Position numbers and translations under genes: made by a program
In this document: piece after piece, positions 1 through 10,607 of the stretch
How the letters are laid out: each line of letters begins with the position of its first letter
How positions within the stretch are numbered: the first letter of the stretch is position 1
Source of the DNA: Azoarcus sp.
Lineage (GTDB): Bacteria; Pseudomonadota; Gammaproteobacteria; Burkholderiales; Rhodocyclaceae
Assembly: GCA_031282905.1 (NCBI GenBank)
Contig: JAITCV010000075.1
Location: 1-19,542, forward strand
Direction: 5' to 3'
Length of the DNA stretch: 19,542 nucleotides
The notes under the pieces: generated by a model
Seen by the model: the letters and a program-made list of their open reading frames with translations, nothing else
What the model was told of the DNA's origin: nothing
Databases searched by the model: none

Positions 1-77
1 TAGCAGGCTCATCAAAGGAAGGAAAGGGAAGGGATATTGGGGCAAACCCTGCCGTGCGCGAGGCTCGCCTTTCTCGT

Positions 78-112
78 TAGAATCGCATTTTGCCCTTCAT
101 TGATTCCGGAAG
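78..112 (+). promoter_or_regulatory. ppsA leader: weak -10-like box and Shine-Dalgarno
   Basis: A TAGAAT hexamer at 78-83 resembles a sigma-70 -10 box, but I see no good -35 box 16-18 bases upstream, so promoter status is weak. GGAAG at 108-112 lies six bases before the ATG at 119 and supports that start. Bases 1-77 hold no gene that I can support. The purine-rich run at about 14-34 is unexplained. Confidence 0.35.
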
Positions 113-118
113 CCACTC

Positions 119-2488
<2,370 letters not shown>

Positions 2489-2760
2489 CATCGAACCAAT
2501 GCGCATCATGTCATGGGCGGATGGCGGTGGGCCGAGGAAACGCCCTGGCTGCTGTCGATGGGCATACGGCATGAAAAAGCGGACAGTTTGAAAATCATCC
2601 AGGTGGGCAGATTCAAAAGTCCGTGACAGATCGATTTTGCTGTTATTGCGAGCAATCAGAAAATAGTCGATATGCGCAATATGCGGGCGCTATGCTCTCG
2701 GTGAAATTTCTGTTTTTTGTCATCTGTTTTCTGTTTTCTGGAATGGGCAGATCGATTCGT
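2489..2760. other. Intergenic gap between convergent ppsA and lipA
   Basis: These 272 bases separate two genes that end toward each other. I see no convincing intrinsic terminator for either. The gap contains ATTGC-GA-GCAAT (2645-2656), a small palindrome resembling the GTCATTGCGA repeats elsewhere in the window. It also has a 10-bp direct repeat, CAGATCGATT, at 2627-2636 and 2748-2757, and a heptamer tandem repeat (listed separately). A 37-codon frame at 2513-2626, in phase with the ppsA stop, has no recognisable character and is not called. Confidence 0.5.
2723..2740 (+). repeat. Heptamer tandem repeat TCTGTTT, about 2.6 copies
   Basis: Two full TCTGTTT units and a partial TCTG follow one another. 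A diverged related stretch (TTCTGTTTTTTGTCA) lies just upstream at about 2708-2722. The 7-base period matches the other short tandem repeats at 17901 and 17947, although the sequences differ. Noncoding position. Confidence 0.6.
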
Positions 2761-3738
2761 TCATTGCCCCTGCAATTCCATCTGCAATTCCAGCCCCGCA
2801 TCCTGGGCCTGGCGGTCGGCCCAGTAGGATGAGCGCACCATCGGGCCGCAAGCCGCATTCCTGAACCCCATCTCCCGCGCGGCGGCCTCGAACATCTTGA
2901 AGGTGTCGGGGGGGACGTAGCGCAGCACCGGCAGGTGCCCGCCGGAAGGCTGGAGATACTGGCCGATGGTGAGCATATCCACCTCATGGGCGCGCAAGTC
3001 GCGCATGACCGCGAGGATCTCGTCGTCGGTCTCGCCCAGGCCCACCATCAGCCCGGATTTGGTCGGCGTTGCGGGGTAACGGGTCTTGAAGGTCTTGAGC
3101 AGGGCGAGCGAGCCTGCGTAATCGGCGCCGGGCCGGGCTGGGCGGTAGAGGCGGGGCACGGTTTCCAGGTTGTGATTGATCACGTCGGGCAGCGATCCGG
3201 CTGCGGCGAACACATCGAGCGCGGCTTGTTCACGGCCACGAAAATCGGGGATCAGTATCTCGATCACGGTTTGCGGCGAGGCCGCGCGGAGGGCGCGGAT
3301 GCAGGCGGCGAAGTGGCCCGCGCCGCCGTCGCGCAGGTCATCGCGGTCGACCGAGGTGATGACCACGTAACGCAGCCGCATGGCCGCGATCGTCCGTGCC
3401 AGCGCCGCCGGCTCATCCTCGTCGAGCGGCGCGGGACGGCCATGGCCGACGTCGCAAAACGGGCAACGCCGGGTGCAGATGTCGCCCATGATCATGAAAC
3501 TCGCCGTGCCCTTGCCGAAACATTCGTGGATATTGGGGCAGGAGGCTTCTTCGCACACGGTGTGGAGCTTGTGCTCGCGCAGCGTGCTCTTGATCTCGTT
3601 GAAGCGTCCGGCCTCGTCCCCGGCGTTGAGCCGGATGCGGATCCATTCCGGTTTTTGCAGCCGGGGCGCGGGCGCGATCTTGATCGGTATGCGGGCGGTT
3701 TTGTCAGCGCCGCGTTCCTTGCGGGGAGGATTCGTCAT
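2761..3738 (-). CDS. lipA: Lipoyl synthase
   Basis: Radical SAM enzyme that inserts two sulfur atoms into octanoyl chains carried on lipoyl domains or GcvH, completing lipoate in place. The 325 aa contain both 4Fe-4S sites. The auxiliary CX4CX5C cluster is at Cys62, Cys67 and Cys73 (CEEASCPNIHEC). The radical SAM CX3CX2C cluster is at Cys88, Cys92 and Cys95 (CTRRCPFC). The C-terminal RSSY signature (302-305) supplies the serine ligand of the auxiliary cluster. The start is ATG at 3738, with only a weak GAAG upstream. It is the last gene of the dacC-ybeD-lipB-lipA set, 64 bases after lipB, and that gap contains a fragment of an interspersed repeat. It acts on the product of the adjacent lipB. 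Confidence 0.97.
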   Translation of the reverse strand: MTNPPRKERGADKTARIPIKIAPAPRLQKPEWIRIRLNAGDEAGRFNEIKSTLREHKLHTVCEEASCPNIHECFGKGTASFMIMGDICTRRCPFCDVGHGRPAPLDEDEPAALARTIAAMRLRYVVITSVDRDDLRDGGAGHFAACIRALRAASPQTVIEILIPDFRGREQAALDVFAAAGSLPDVINHNLETVPRLYRPARPGADYAGSLALLKTFKTRYPATPTKSGLMVGLGETDDEILAVMRDLRAHEVDMLTIGQYLQPSGGHLPVLRYVPPDTFKMFEAAAREMGFRNAACGPMVRSSYWADRQAQDAGLELQMELQGQ

Positions 3739-3763
3739 GTCTTCAGGTTATGCCATTGCTGTT

Positions 3764-3787
3764 CATGTGTTCGTGTCGTCATTGCGG
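3764..3787 (+). repeat. Fragment of GTCATTGCG-type interspersed repeat
   Basis: The stretch ending GTCATTGCGG (3778-3787), preceded by CATGTGTTCGTGTC, resembles the copy at 10764-10787 (CATGT...CTCGTCATTGCGA). It lies in the 64-base gap between lipB and lipA, so it sits inside the expected transcript. The right half of the full element (GGCAATCC) is not evident here. Confidence 0.4.
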
Positions 3788-3802
3788 GGGCGGAGTCCTC
3801 TG

Positions 3803-4411
3803 TCACGGCAGCCATGGCCGCAGGTGGCCAAGCAGGCGTTCGCCGACGGCATCTACATCGTCGCTGACGCCGAAATCCGCCAGCCGGATGGTTTTGAGCC
3901 CCGCATGGCCGCAGGGGTTGATCCATGAGAAGGGCTTCAGGTCGACATCGACGTTGAGGCTGAGGCCATGGTAGCTGCATCCGTGTTTCACCCTGAAACC
4001 CAGGGCGCCGATCTTGCCGCCGTCGATGTACACGCCTGGCGCGCCCGCTGTGCGCTCCCCGGCGAGGCCGTATGCGGCCAGGGTAGCGATGATCGTCTCC
4101 TCGGTCAGGCGGACCAATTCCCGCACCTTGAGCCGTCGCCGCGTCAGGTCGATGAGCAGGTAGACGACAAGCTGGCCGGGGCCGTGGTAGGTGATCTGGC
4201 CGCCCCGGTCGACATGCGCGAGTGGAATGCCGTCCGGATTGTGCAGCAGGTGTTCAAGGCGACCGGCCTGGCCAAGGGTATAGATCGGCGGGTGTTCGAG
4301 CAGCCAGATTTCGTCCGGCGTCGAGGCATCCCGCGCGGCGGTGAATACCTGCATCGCTTCGCATGCCGGGGCGTAATCGACCCGGCCCAGGCGCTTGATC
4401 CGTAATTCCAT
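3803..4411 (-). CDS. lipB: Octanoyltransferase
   Basis: Lipoyl(octanoyl) transferase moves octanoate from acyl carrier protein to lipoyl-domain lysines, giving the substrate for LipA. With the ATG at 4411 the protein is 202 aa, close to E. coli LipB (213 aa), and it begins about eight residues before the first conserved segment. Visible signatures are RGGQITYHGPGQLVVY (69-84), GGKIGALGFR with catalytic Lys133, SYHGLSLNVD, and INPCGHAGL with catalytic Cys167. A GTG at 4477 in the same frame would add 22 residues of unconserved charged sequence and has an AGGT upstream, so the longer form cannot be excluded. It lies 93 bases after ybeD and 64 bases before lipA, all on the same strand. Confidence 0.95.
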   Translation of the reverse strand: MELRIKRLGRVDYAPACEAMQVFTAARDASTPDEIWLLEHPPIYTLGQAGRLEHLLHNPDGIPLAHVDRGGQITYHGPGQLVVYLLIDLTRRRLKVRELVRLTEETIIATLAAYGLAGERTAGAPGVYIDGGKIGALGFRVKHGCSYHGLSLNVDVDLKPFSWINPCGHAGLKTIRLADFGVSDDVDAVGERLLGHLRPWLP

Positions 4412-4504
4412 TTCCAGATCATCCGTGACTTTGTCGACTTCGCCCTGCCGTTTGTCCGTGGCGCGTTTTCGCGTCACGAATGACCTGGAAACGGAACAAA
4501 GCGA

Positions 4505-4780
4505 TCACAACACCACCTTGACCTGCGGATGAGCGCTCAACTCACGGTACAGGGCATCGAGTTGTGCTTGCGAGACCGCGCGAAAGGTGCAGGTCAGGGA
4601 TAGGTAATTGCCTTTGGCCGAAGGCCGCGTCTTCATGCTTGCGGCGTTGATGTCGGGGGCATGCTTCGATACGATCGCGAGCATGGCCTGGGCGAAATCA
4701 TCGCTGGCCGCCCCCATGATCTTGATCGGAAAGTCACAGGGAAATTCAAACAGGCTCGTCCTGGTTTCCTCCCGTGTCAT
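4505..4780 (-). CDS. ybeD: DUF493 / YbeD family protein
   Basis: Small cytoplasmic protein of 91 aa, the usual size for the YbeD (DUF493) family, whose fold resembles an ACT-like regulatory domain. Typical features are the start (SLFEFPCDFPIKIMG), a middle segment with many small residues followed by GNYLSLTCTF, and the end (YRELSAHPQVKVVL). The exact function is unknown. In E. coli ybeD also lies between a dac carboxypeptidase gene and lipB, and this window keeps that order. The ATG at 4780 is five bases beyond the dacC stop, so it is probably translated from the dacC message by coupling. The frame stays open far upstream over dacC, but only the portion from 4780 shows family similarity. Confidence 0.9.
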   Translation of the reverse strand: MTREETRTSLFEFPCDFPIKIMGAASDDFAQAMLAIVSKHAPDINAASMKTRPSAKGNYLSLTCTFRAVSQAQLDALYRELSAHPQVKVVL

Positions 4781-4785
4781 GCCGC

Positions 4786-5979
4786 TCACAGACCTTTGAA
4801 CCACATCAGGATGGCATCCCACAAGCGTCCCCAAAAACCGGCGAGCGGCACTTCTTCCAGCGCCACCACCGGATATTCCCCAAACAGATCGCCGTCGATG
4901 ACGAGCTTGAGTGTGCCGATTTCCTGGCCCTTGGCAAGTGGCGCGAGCACCGGCTGCCGACTCTCCAGAATGGCTTCGACCTTGTCGGCCTTGCCCTTGG
5001 GCAGGGAAATGGTGAAATCGTGGGTAAATCCGGCGGCAATTTCGTTTTCCGCGCCTTTCCACACCCGGAATTGCGACAGGGCCTGATCGGCCGAATAGAG
5101 CTGCACCGTGTCGAAAAACTGGAAACCGAAATTGAGCAGTTTCTGCGATTCCTGCGCGCGCGTGGTCTCGGAGGTAGAGCCGAGCACCACGGAAATCAGC
5201 CGCCGGGATCCGCGCAAGGCGGAAGCCACCAGGCAATAACCGGCGGCGGCGGTGTGACCCGTTTTCATGCCGTCGACCGTGTCGTCGAGTCGCAGCAAAC
5301 TGTTGCGATTGGGTTGAGTGATGCCGTTGTAAGTGTAGGAACGGGTCGAATACAGGCCGTAATGCTCGGGAAAATCGCGGATGACCGCGCTGGCGAGCTT
5401 TGCCAGATCGTGCGCGGTGGTGTAATGCTCGGGGTCGGGCAGGCCGGTGGAATTGGTGAAATGGGTGCCCGCCAGCCCCATGCGCTGCGCTTCCTGGTTC
5501 ATCAAGACGGCAAAGGCTTCCTCGCTGCCGGCCATCAGTTCGGCCAGGGCGATGCAGGCGTCGTTACCCGACTGGATGATGACGCCGCGCAGCAGTTCCC
5601 CGACCGTCACTGGCTTGCGCGGTTCGATGAACATGCGCGAACCTTCCTGGCGCCAGGCTTTCTCCGAGACCTGCACCTGTTGTTCGGCATCGATCGTGCC
5701 CGCCTTGAGCGCGGCAAAGGCCAGGTAGGCCGTCATCAGTTTGGTGAGCGAGGCGGGCTCGACCCGGGTGTCGGCTTCGCTGGCGGCCAATACCTGGCCG
5801 GTGACGTGGTCGACCAGCACCCAGGATTTGGCCGCCAGCGTCGGCGCGGGAATACCCTGAAGCGGTATCTGTGACTGTGCCTGCGATTGGACTGGGCCGG
5901 ACTGCGCCAATGCGGCGGAAGCGTGCAATGACAACAACAAGGCCAGGAAAAAACGCGGCAAAAGGCGGTGAAAACGCAT
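4786..5979 (-). CDS. dacC: D-alanyl-D-alanine carboxypeptidase (PBP5/6 family)
   Basis: Periplasmic, membrane-anchored DD-carboxypeptidase that trims the terminal D-Ala from peptidoglycan pentapeptides. The 397-aa protein starts with a signal peptide (MRFHRLLPRFFLALLLSL) and a likely cleavage after ALA at residue 25. The penicillin-binding motifs are all present: SLTK with nucleophile Ser77 and Lys80, SGN at 137-139, and KTG at 239-241. The C-terminal WDAILMWFKGL fits the amphipathic anchoring helix of PBP5-type enzymes. I chose ATG 5979 over an in-frame TTG at 6006 because it places a basic n-region directly before the hydrophobic core. It is the first gene of the set with ybeD, lipB and lipA. 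Family members are also named dacA, so the exact symbol is uncertain. Confidence 0.94.
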   Translation of the reverse strand: MRFHRLLPRFFLALLLSLHASAALAQSGPVQSQAQSQIPLQGIPAPTLAAKSWVLVDHVTGQVLAASEADTRVEPASLTKLMTAYLAFAALKAGTIDAEQQVQVSEKAWRQEGSRMFIEPRKPVTVGELLRGVIIQSGNDACIALAELMAGSEEAFAVLMNQEAQRMGLAGTHFTNSTGLPDPEHYTTAHDLAKLASAVIRDFPEHYGLYSTRSYTYNGITQPNRNSLLRLDDTVDGMKTGHTAAAGYCLVASALRGSRRLISVVLGSTSETTRAQESQKLLNFGFQFFDTVQLYSADQALSQFRVWKGAENEIAAGFTHDFTISLPKGKADKVEAILESRQPVLAPLAKGQEIGTLKLVIDGDLFGEYPVVALEEVPLAGFWGRLWDAILMWFKGL

Positions 5980-6013
5980 CGGTGGCAATCCGGGGAGGCT
6001 GGACAAGCGGAAG

Positions 6014-6044
6014 ATTATAGGCCCTCACCCCGCCTCCCCGGCAA
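6014..6044 (-). promoter_or_regulatory. Candidate promoter for dacC-ybeD-lipB-lipA
   Basis: On the minus strand a perfect TATAAT (6014-6019) lies 34 bases before the dacC ATG. TTGCCG at 6039-6044 could be the -35 box, but the 19-base spacing is longer than ideal. A 10-bp inverted repeat, CCGGGGAGGC (5990-5999) and GCCTCCCCGG (6032-6041), brackets the -10 box. It could be an operator or chance in GC-rich DNA. The position right after the stop of the upstream gene fits independent transcription of the operon. Confidence 0.45.
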
Positions 6045-9000
6045 TCATGCCTGCCTGTCCCGGTGACGTTCCATGCCATGCGCAAGATACGCCCGGGCGT
6101 CTTCCGCGCTCATCGGACTGGCGTGTTTATAGCCCTGGATGATGCGACAGTGCAGGCTTCTGAAATATTCCAGTTGAGTTTCATTTTCCACTCCTTCCGC
6201 AATCAGGCGCACATTCATCGCGTGGGCCACGATGGAAATGGTTTCGACGATGGAATTCACCTTGGGATCGCCGATCTGGGCGGTGAAGAAACGGTCGATC
6301 TTGATCACATCGATGGGATATTCGAACAGGTTCTTGAGCGCCGAACGCTCGACTTCCAGCCGGTCGATGATGATTTCCACGCCCATGGTGCGCAACGCGG
6401 TGAGATTCGCCACCGATTGGGCGGAATCATGCAGCAGCGCGAGTTCGGATATTTCGAACGCAATATGTTGCGGAGATAGTCGATGCGTCTCCAGCAAGTC
6501 GCGCACCCGGAAAACGAAATCGGCCTGTTCGAGATAGACGGGCGGGATGTTGAGCGACATCCGCCCCGAGAACAAGCCTTCTTCCAGCCATTGCCTGGCC
6601 TGGGAGCACGCCAGATGCATGATCTGCGCATCGGCTTCCATGATCAGTCCGGAACGTTCGGCCACATCCAGGAAGGCGCTCGGCAGCAACAGGCCCCGGG
6701 TCGGATGCGCCCAGCGCGCCAGCACTTCCATATAAAGTACCCGGTCTTCGACTGTGTCATAAAGCGGCTGGAAATACGGCATGAGCTGGTGCTTGTCCAG
6801 GGCGATCCTGAATTCTTTTTCCATGCGCACGCTGGTAGAGCGTTTTTTCTGTACATTGTCTCCAAAGAATTGATAGCGCATACCGCCTTCGGTCTTGGAT
6901 ATGTACATCGCCGTATCGGCGTTCTTGATGATTTCTTCTGGATTCAGACTTTGCTCCCTGCCCTGGAAGGTCGCAATGCCGATACTGCTGCGGATGTTCA
7001 TCTCGTGCCCGGCCACCTGGACCGGGCTGAGCAGCTTTTTCAGGATGTCCTGCGCCAGGATGGCGGCACATTCCGGCCGGTCGATCTCGGTCATGACCAC
7101 GGCGAATTCGTCCCCGCCCAGGCGGGCCGCCGTATCCGTCTTGCGCACACGTTCGAGCAAAATGCGCGCCATATGCCCGAGCAGCGCGTCGCCCGCGGCA
7201 TGACCCAGGGTATCGTTGATATGCTTGAAGCGGTCGAGATCGAAAAACAGCAGCGCGCCGTATTTCCCGGAACGCGCGCTCTGGTCGATTGCTCTTTGCA
7301 ATTGTTCATTGAACAGCATGCGGTTGGCCAGGCCGGTGAGCGGGTCGTGACCGGCGAGATATTGCGCCTTTTCTTCCGCGATCCGGCGCACATGGATTTC
7401 TTCGGAAAGCTGTCGATTGGCCGCGGAGAGCTCATGCGTGCGTTCGTCGACGAGAATTTCCAGGTTGTCGCGAATATCGTTCAATTCCTTCTCGGCCTGG
7501 GCGCGCACCTGGATTTCCTTTTCCAGGTTGGCGATGTTCTTGTTGAGCGCCTCCGCCATTTCGTTGAACGTTCCAGCCAGCGAGGTGATTTCGTCCTCAT
7601 ATTTGAAATTGAAGCGGAAGCTCCGCTCACCTTTGCGGAAACGGTCGAAGCCATTGTTCAGCCAGCCGATCTTCCTGGACAGATAAGAAGCCATCCACAC
7701 CGCGATCACGACCACGATGACGATCAGGATCAGCGTGGACACCACGATGTGGTTTATCGTGGCTTTCATGTCCTCGTGCAAGCCGTGTTCGGTCTCGACG
7801 CCCAGGGTATCCATGGTGCTGTCGGCATCCTCGATGATGCCATCCAGCCTGATTTTCGACTCACTGGATGCCTTGTGGAAATCCGCGACATTGGCGCCTA
7901 TGGTCACGATGCCGAAACCACGGCGGTTGCCCGCCACCGCCGGATCATATTGTCCGGTGTAATAGGGAATGGCCGCCGTGGTGGTGAGTTTCCACAATCC
8001 GCTCCATAAGATCAGGAAAGAGCCAGAACCGCCTTTATCTGCGATGTTGTACCAGCCTATGCATTGCGGCGCAAAATTGAGAAAACGACAATCCAGTCCG
8101 ACCTTGCCTTGTTCGGTGAGCGTTTTCTCCGGTTTGCGGGATTGCAACTGGTCGACGAAAGTGGGCGCGGTTTCGCTGTATTCCCGCCAGCTTTTACCGC
8201 TCTTTTGCCAATCCGCGAAAACATTTTCTTCCAGCCAGGGGGTTTCCGGTTCACCGTTTTCATCGTAACCCACGATGGAATGATGGCGGGGATGCACGAT
8301 GCTGCGGCCCTTGTAATCCCAGATGAAGGCATAATTCCCATCGAAAGCGTCGTTGATATCCCGATAATGCTCCTTGGTCGGCGCGATGGTGTCGGTAAAC
8401 GTCATCAGATGGTCGTGGTTCAATGCCAATGTAACCCATCCGACGATTTGTCCGTCTTGCGTCACCGGGGTCGCCCAGCGCACGATGCCCTGGAAACGCT
8501 GGCCCACCGGGTTTTCCCTGCCGGAATAGGCATGTTTCTCCGGCTCGAAGGCAATGCCTCGTTTCGCGGCGGCCTCGGGGGTGAATCGACCGATGATCTG
8601 CGAGCCGACATAGCGCCCGGTGACATCGGAGACGTAAATCTCGCCGGGTTTGAGTTTTTTCAATTCCGCAAAATAGCTTTCCGCGTGAGCGTAAGTATTG
8701 TAACGCTGCGACACATCCTTCAATTCCGGGCTGACCCGGTCGGAAGTCGTGGCCTTGACTCTCTCCTTGCCATCGAGCCCCACGAAACTCATTTCGACAT
8801 ACAAGGGCAGATTGCGAGTCTCGAATTTTACCGGAGGGCGATAATGGAAACCGTTCACATTATCCTTGCTGCCCGGTTCCACCTGGAAAGTATCCTGCCC
8901 GGGCAGGGTGGCGGGTATCCAGCCTGTTTGCTCCGGGTTCAATTGCCATTCGCCATGCACGACCAGATCGCGGCGCTGATGCTCGATGAAGCGGCTATAT

Positions 9001-9344
9001 GCCGTCTTATCCGGCGTCAGGCTGGCGGCATAACGGATATCGGCATCGCGCTGGTAGAGGAAATCCGCCACCCGGCGCGCGGTATCGGTGGTCAGGCGTT
9101 CGATTTCATCGCGGGCGTTGGCATCGAGCGCATCGACCGCATCCTCGATCGCCATGTCCCCGACCATGTGGATGGAAGAATTCGCAGTCGTGACCAGGTC
9201 CTTGATCTGTTGCCGCAGATGATCCGTCGTCTTTTCGGTCTGGCTCCAGGTGATCCACACCAGCAGCACCAAGGGCATCACCTTGATGACGATGAAAAGC
9301 AGAATCAGACGGACGCGAACGGACAACCTCGACCAGAAATCCAT
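6045..9344 (-). CDS. Membrane GGDEF-EAL protein with large periplasmic sensor; EAL half degenerate
   Basis: A 1099-aa inner-membrane c-di-GMP signalling protein. Order: transmembrane helix (about 12-34); periplasmic sensor region of about 500 residues, with Cache-like stretches (such as YAFIWDYKGRSIVHPRH) and a Cys419/Cys428 pair; second transmembrane helix (about 533-552); HAMP (about 553-604); coiled coil (about 605-655); GGDEF domain (about 660-830); EAL domain (about 850-1090). The cyclase half has an intact GGDEF (743-747) and an RKTD inhibitory site (734-737) at the usual five-residue spacing. In the EAL half the signature is EVL (873-875). Asn932, Glu967, Lys1015, Glu1050 and Gln1070 are kept, but the loop normally reading DDFGTG reads DRLEVE (994-999). 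I infer a diguanylate cyclase whose phosphodiesterase activity is weak or lost. The start ATG has CGGAAAAG upstream. The gene lies 34 bases after rlpA on the same strand. Confidence 0.93.
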   Translation of the reverse strand: MDFWSRLSVRVRLILLFIVIKVMPLVLLVWITWSQTEKTTDHLRQQIKDLVTTANSSIHMVGDMAIEDAVDALDANARDEIERLTTDTARRVADFLYQRDADIRYAASLTPDKTAYSRFIEHQRRDLVVHGEWQLNPEQTGWIPATLPGQDTFQVEPGSKDNVNGFHYRPPVKFETRNLPLYVEMSFVGLDGKERVKATTSDRVSPELKDVSQRYNTYAHAESYFAELKKLKPGEIYVSDVTGRYVGSQIIGRFTPEAAAKRGIAFEPEKHAYSGRENPVGQRFQGIVRWATPVTQDGQIVGWVTLALNHDHLMTFTDTIAPTKEHYRDINDAFDGNYAFIWDYKGRSIVHPRHHSIVGYDENGEPETPWLEENVFADWQKSGKSWREYSETAPTFVDQLQSRKPEKTLTEQGKVGLDCRFLNFAPQCIGWYNIADKGGSGSFLILWSGLWKLTTTAAIPYYTGQYDPAVAGNRRGFGIVTIGANVADFHKASSESKIRLDGIIEDADSTMDTLGVETEHGLHEDMKATINHIVVSTLILIVIVVVIAVWMASYLSRKIGWLNNGFDRFRKGERSFRFNFKYEDEITSLAGTFNEMAEALNKNIANLEKEIQVRAQAEKELNDIRDNLEILVDERTHELSAANRQLSEEIHVRRIAEEKAQYLAGHDPLTGLANRMLFNEQLQRAIDQSARSGKYGALLFFDLDRFKHINDTLGHAAGDALLGHMARILLERVRKTDTAARLGGDEFAVVMTEIDRPECAAILAQDILKKLLSPVQVAGHEMNIRSSIGIATFQGREQSLNPEEIIKNADTAMYISKTEGGMRYQFFGDNVQKKRSTSVRMEKEFRIALDKHQLMPYFQPLYDTVEDRVLYMEVLARWAHPTRGLLLPSAFLDVAERSGLIMEADAQIMHLACSQARQWLEEGLFSGRMSLNIPPVYLEQADFVFRVRDLLETHRLSPQHIAFEISELALLHDSAQSVANLTALRTMGVEIIIDRLEVERSALKNLFEYPIDVIKIDRFFTAQIGDPKVNSIVETISIVAHAMNVRLIAEGVENETQLEYFRSLHCRIIQGYKHASPMSAEDARAYLAHGMERHRDRQA

Positions 9345-9378
9345 ATGACTTTTCCGAAAATACGACCGAAAGCTGATT

Positions 9379-10485
9379 CTAGAAGATTTTCATCGGCTCA
9401 AGGGATTCGCGCCGTACCGCGAAAGGCTGGATTCCCAATACTTCGCCGACCTGCTCGGCTGCCGCGCGCGCTTCCGCCATCGAGGCGTAAGGCCCGGCAT
9501 ACACTCGAACGTAGCCCCCTTCGGTGACCAGCGCCAGCCGCCAAGCGAAATCCGTCATCTCCGCCGCCACGCGCGCGCGCAGATTCTCGGCGTTTTCCCG
9601 CGCGGAAAACACGCCCAGTTGCAGGAAAATCCGCTGTTCCTCATCGCCCGCAATCGCCGCCGGGGATGCGAACAAGGTATCGACGGCAGGCGCGGGGACG
9701 GCATTTTCGGTCGCGGTCGCGGTCTCCGCCATCACCGTCGCCAGCAATTCGGCGAGCGGATCGTCCGGTATGGTGGTATCTCTGGCGGCATCTCTGGTGG
9801 TATCCCTGCTGGCCACCGGATTGGCTACCGGGCCGACAGGCTCGCCCGGCAGGATTTGCTCGACTTCGACCTCGGCGCTGCCATGGCCGACATAGCCGAG
9901 TTTCCACGCCGCGGTGTAGGACAAATCCATGATCCGTCCATGCAGAAAAGGCCCGCGATCGTTTACCCGCACCACCACCGAGCGCCCGCTCGCCAAATGC
10001 GTCACCCGCGCGTAACTTGGAATCGGCAGGGTCGGGTGCGCGGCGGTCATCGCGTACATGTCATAAGGCTCGCCGCTGGATGTCGCCAGCCCATGAAAAC
10101 GGCGACCATACCAGCTTGCCACCCCGCGCATCTTGTAAGGCTCGACGCGAGTGTGCGGCACGAAATTCTGCCCCATCACCCGATAGGGCCGGTTGGCGCG
10201 CGAATGCAGCGGTTCGGCGCGCGGCACGGCGTCGGGAATCGCCGCCAGATCAGGCGGCGCGTCCCCTGGCCCATCATCCTTGTAATAGCCGCCGCCTTTC
10301 GTGGACGTCCCCGCTGTTGCGCGCGTGCCATCGCCTCCCGGGCGAACCTGCGGCCCGCCGCAAGCGGCCAGCAAAACGCCCGCCGCGAGAATCAGGCCCA
10401 GGCGGGAACAGGCCGCGCCCCCCACGCCGCCTGCGGATCGACACGAACGAATGCGGCGCAACGCGGCAGGCACGCTTCGCAACAT
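9379..10485 (-). CDS. rlpA: RlpA-type septal lipoprotein (DPBB + SPOR), lytic transglycosylase family
   Basis: RlpA is an outer-membrane lipoprotein that binds or cleaves denuded peptidoglycan at the division septum. With the start at 10485 the protein is 368 aa. It has a lipoprotein signal ending LLAAC (lipidated Cys42); a double-psi beta-barrel (about 115-210) with GVASWYG, TSSGE, MTAAHPTLP and VNDRGPF; an acidic/Ala-rich linker; and a C-terminal SPOR domain (about 284-358) with FLQLGVFSAR and VRVYAGPY. Glu139, His150 and Asp176 keep the spacing of the catalytic residues known from Pseudomonas RlpA (120, 131, 157), so activity is likely. The frame runs upstream to ATGs at 10593 and 10596, with AGAGAGG nearby, but that would put 79 residues ahead of the lipobox. 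The start is therefore uncertain. Confidence 0.92.
   Translation of the reverse strand: MLRSVPAALRRIRSCRSAGGVGGAACSRLGLILAAGVLLAACGGPQVRPGGDGTRATAGTSTKGGGYYKDDGPGDAPPDLAAIPDAVPRAEPLHSRANRPYRVMGQNFVPHTRVEPYKMRGVASWYGRRFHGLATSSGEPYDMYAMTAAHPTLPIPSYARVTHLASGRSVVVRVNDRGPFLHGRIMDLSYTAAWKLGYVGHGSAEVEVEQILPGEPVGPVANPVASRDTTRDAARDTTIPDDPLAELLATVMAETATATENAVPAPAVDTLFASPAAIAGDEEQRIFLQLGVFSARENAENLRARVAAEMTDFAWRLALVTEGGYVRVYAGPYASMAEARAAAEQVGEVLGIQPFAVRRESLEPMKIF
9775..9810 (-). repeat. Three 12-bp tandem repeats in the rlpA linker
   Basis: Three adjacent 12-base units (GGTATCTCTGGC, GGCATCTCTGGT, GGTATCCCTGCT on the + strand) encode a four-residue repeat, read as RDTT-RDAA-RDTT in RlpA. They lie in the linker between the barrel and SPOR domains. 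The 12-base period keeps the frame, so copy-number change would only lengthen the linker. Confidence 0.6.
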
Positions 10486-10607
10486 GTTTTCCAGGAGGGC
10501 GAATCGAAGACATCCAGGCATCGCAATGAATGCGCAAAGCCATCGGGCAAAACCCATTCGACGGCCCGCGCAAATTGACAAATAAATACGCATCATGCCT
10601 CTCTTTT

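Noticed and set aside
2513..2626. A 37-codon frame following ppsA in the same phase, possibly a read-through extension or gene remnant
   Set aside because: The preceding ppsA ends at the normal family C-terminus, and the short peptide has no recognisable similarity or ribosome binding site.
6483..9527. Two long plus-strand frames (6483-8009 and 8064-9527) opposite the GGDEF-EAL gene
   Set aside because: They mirror the minus-strand gene, which carries full-length recognisable domains. No start signals or family motifs are seen.
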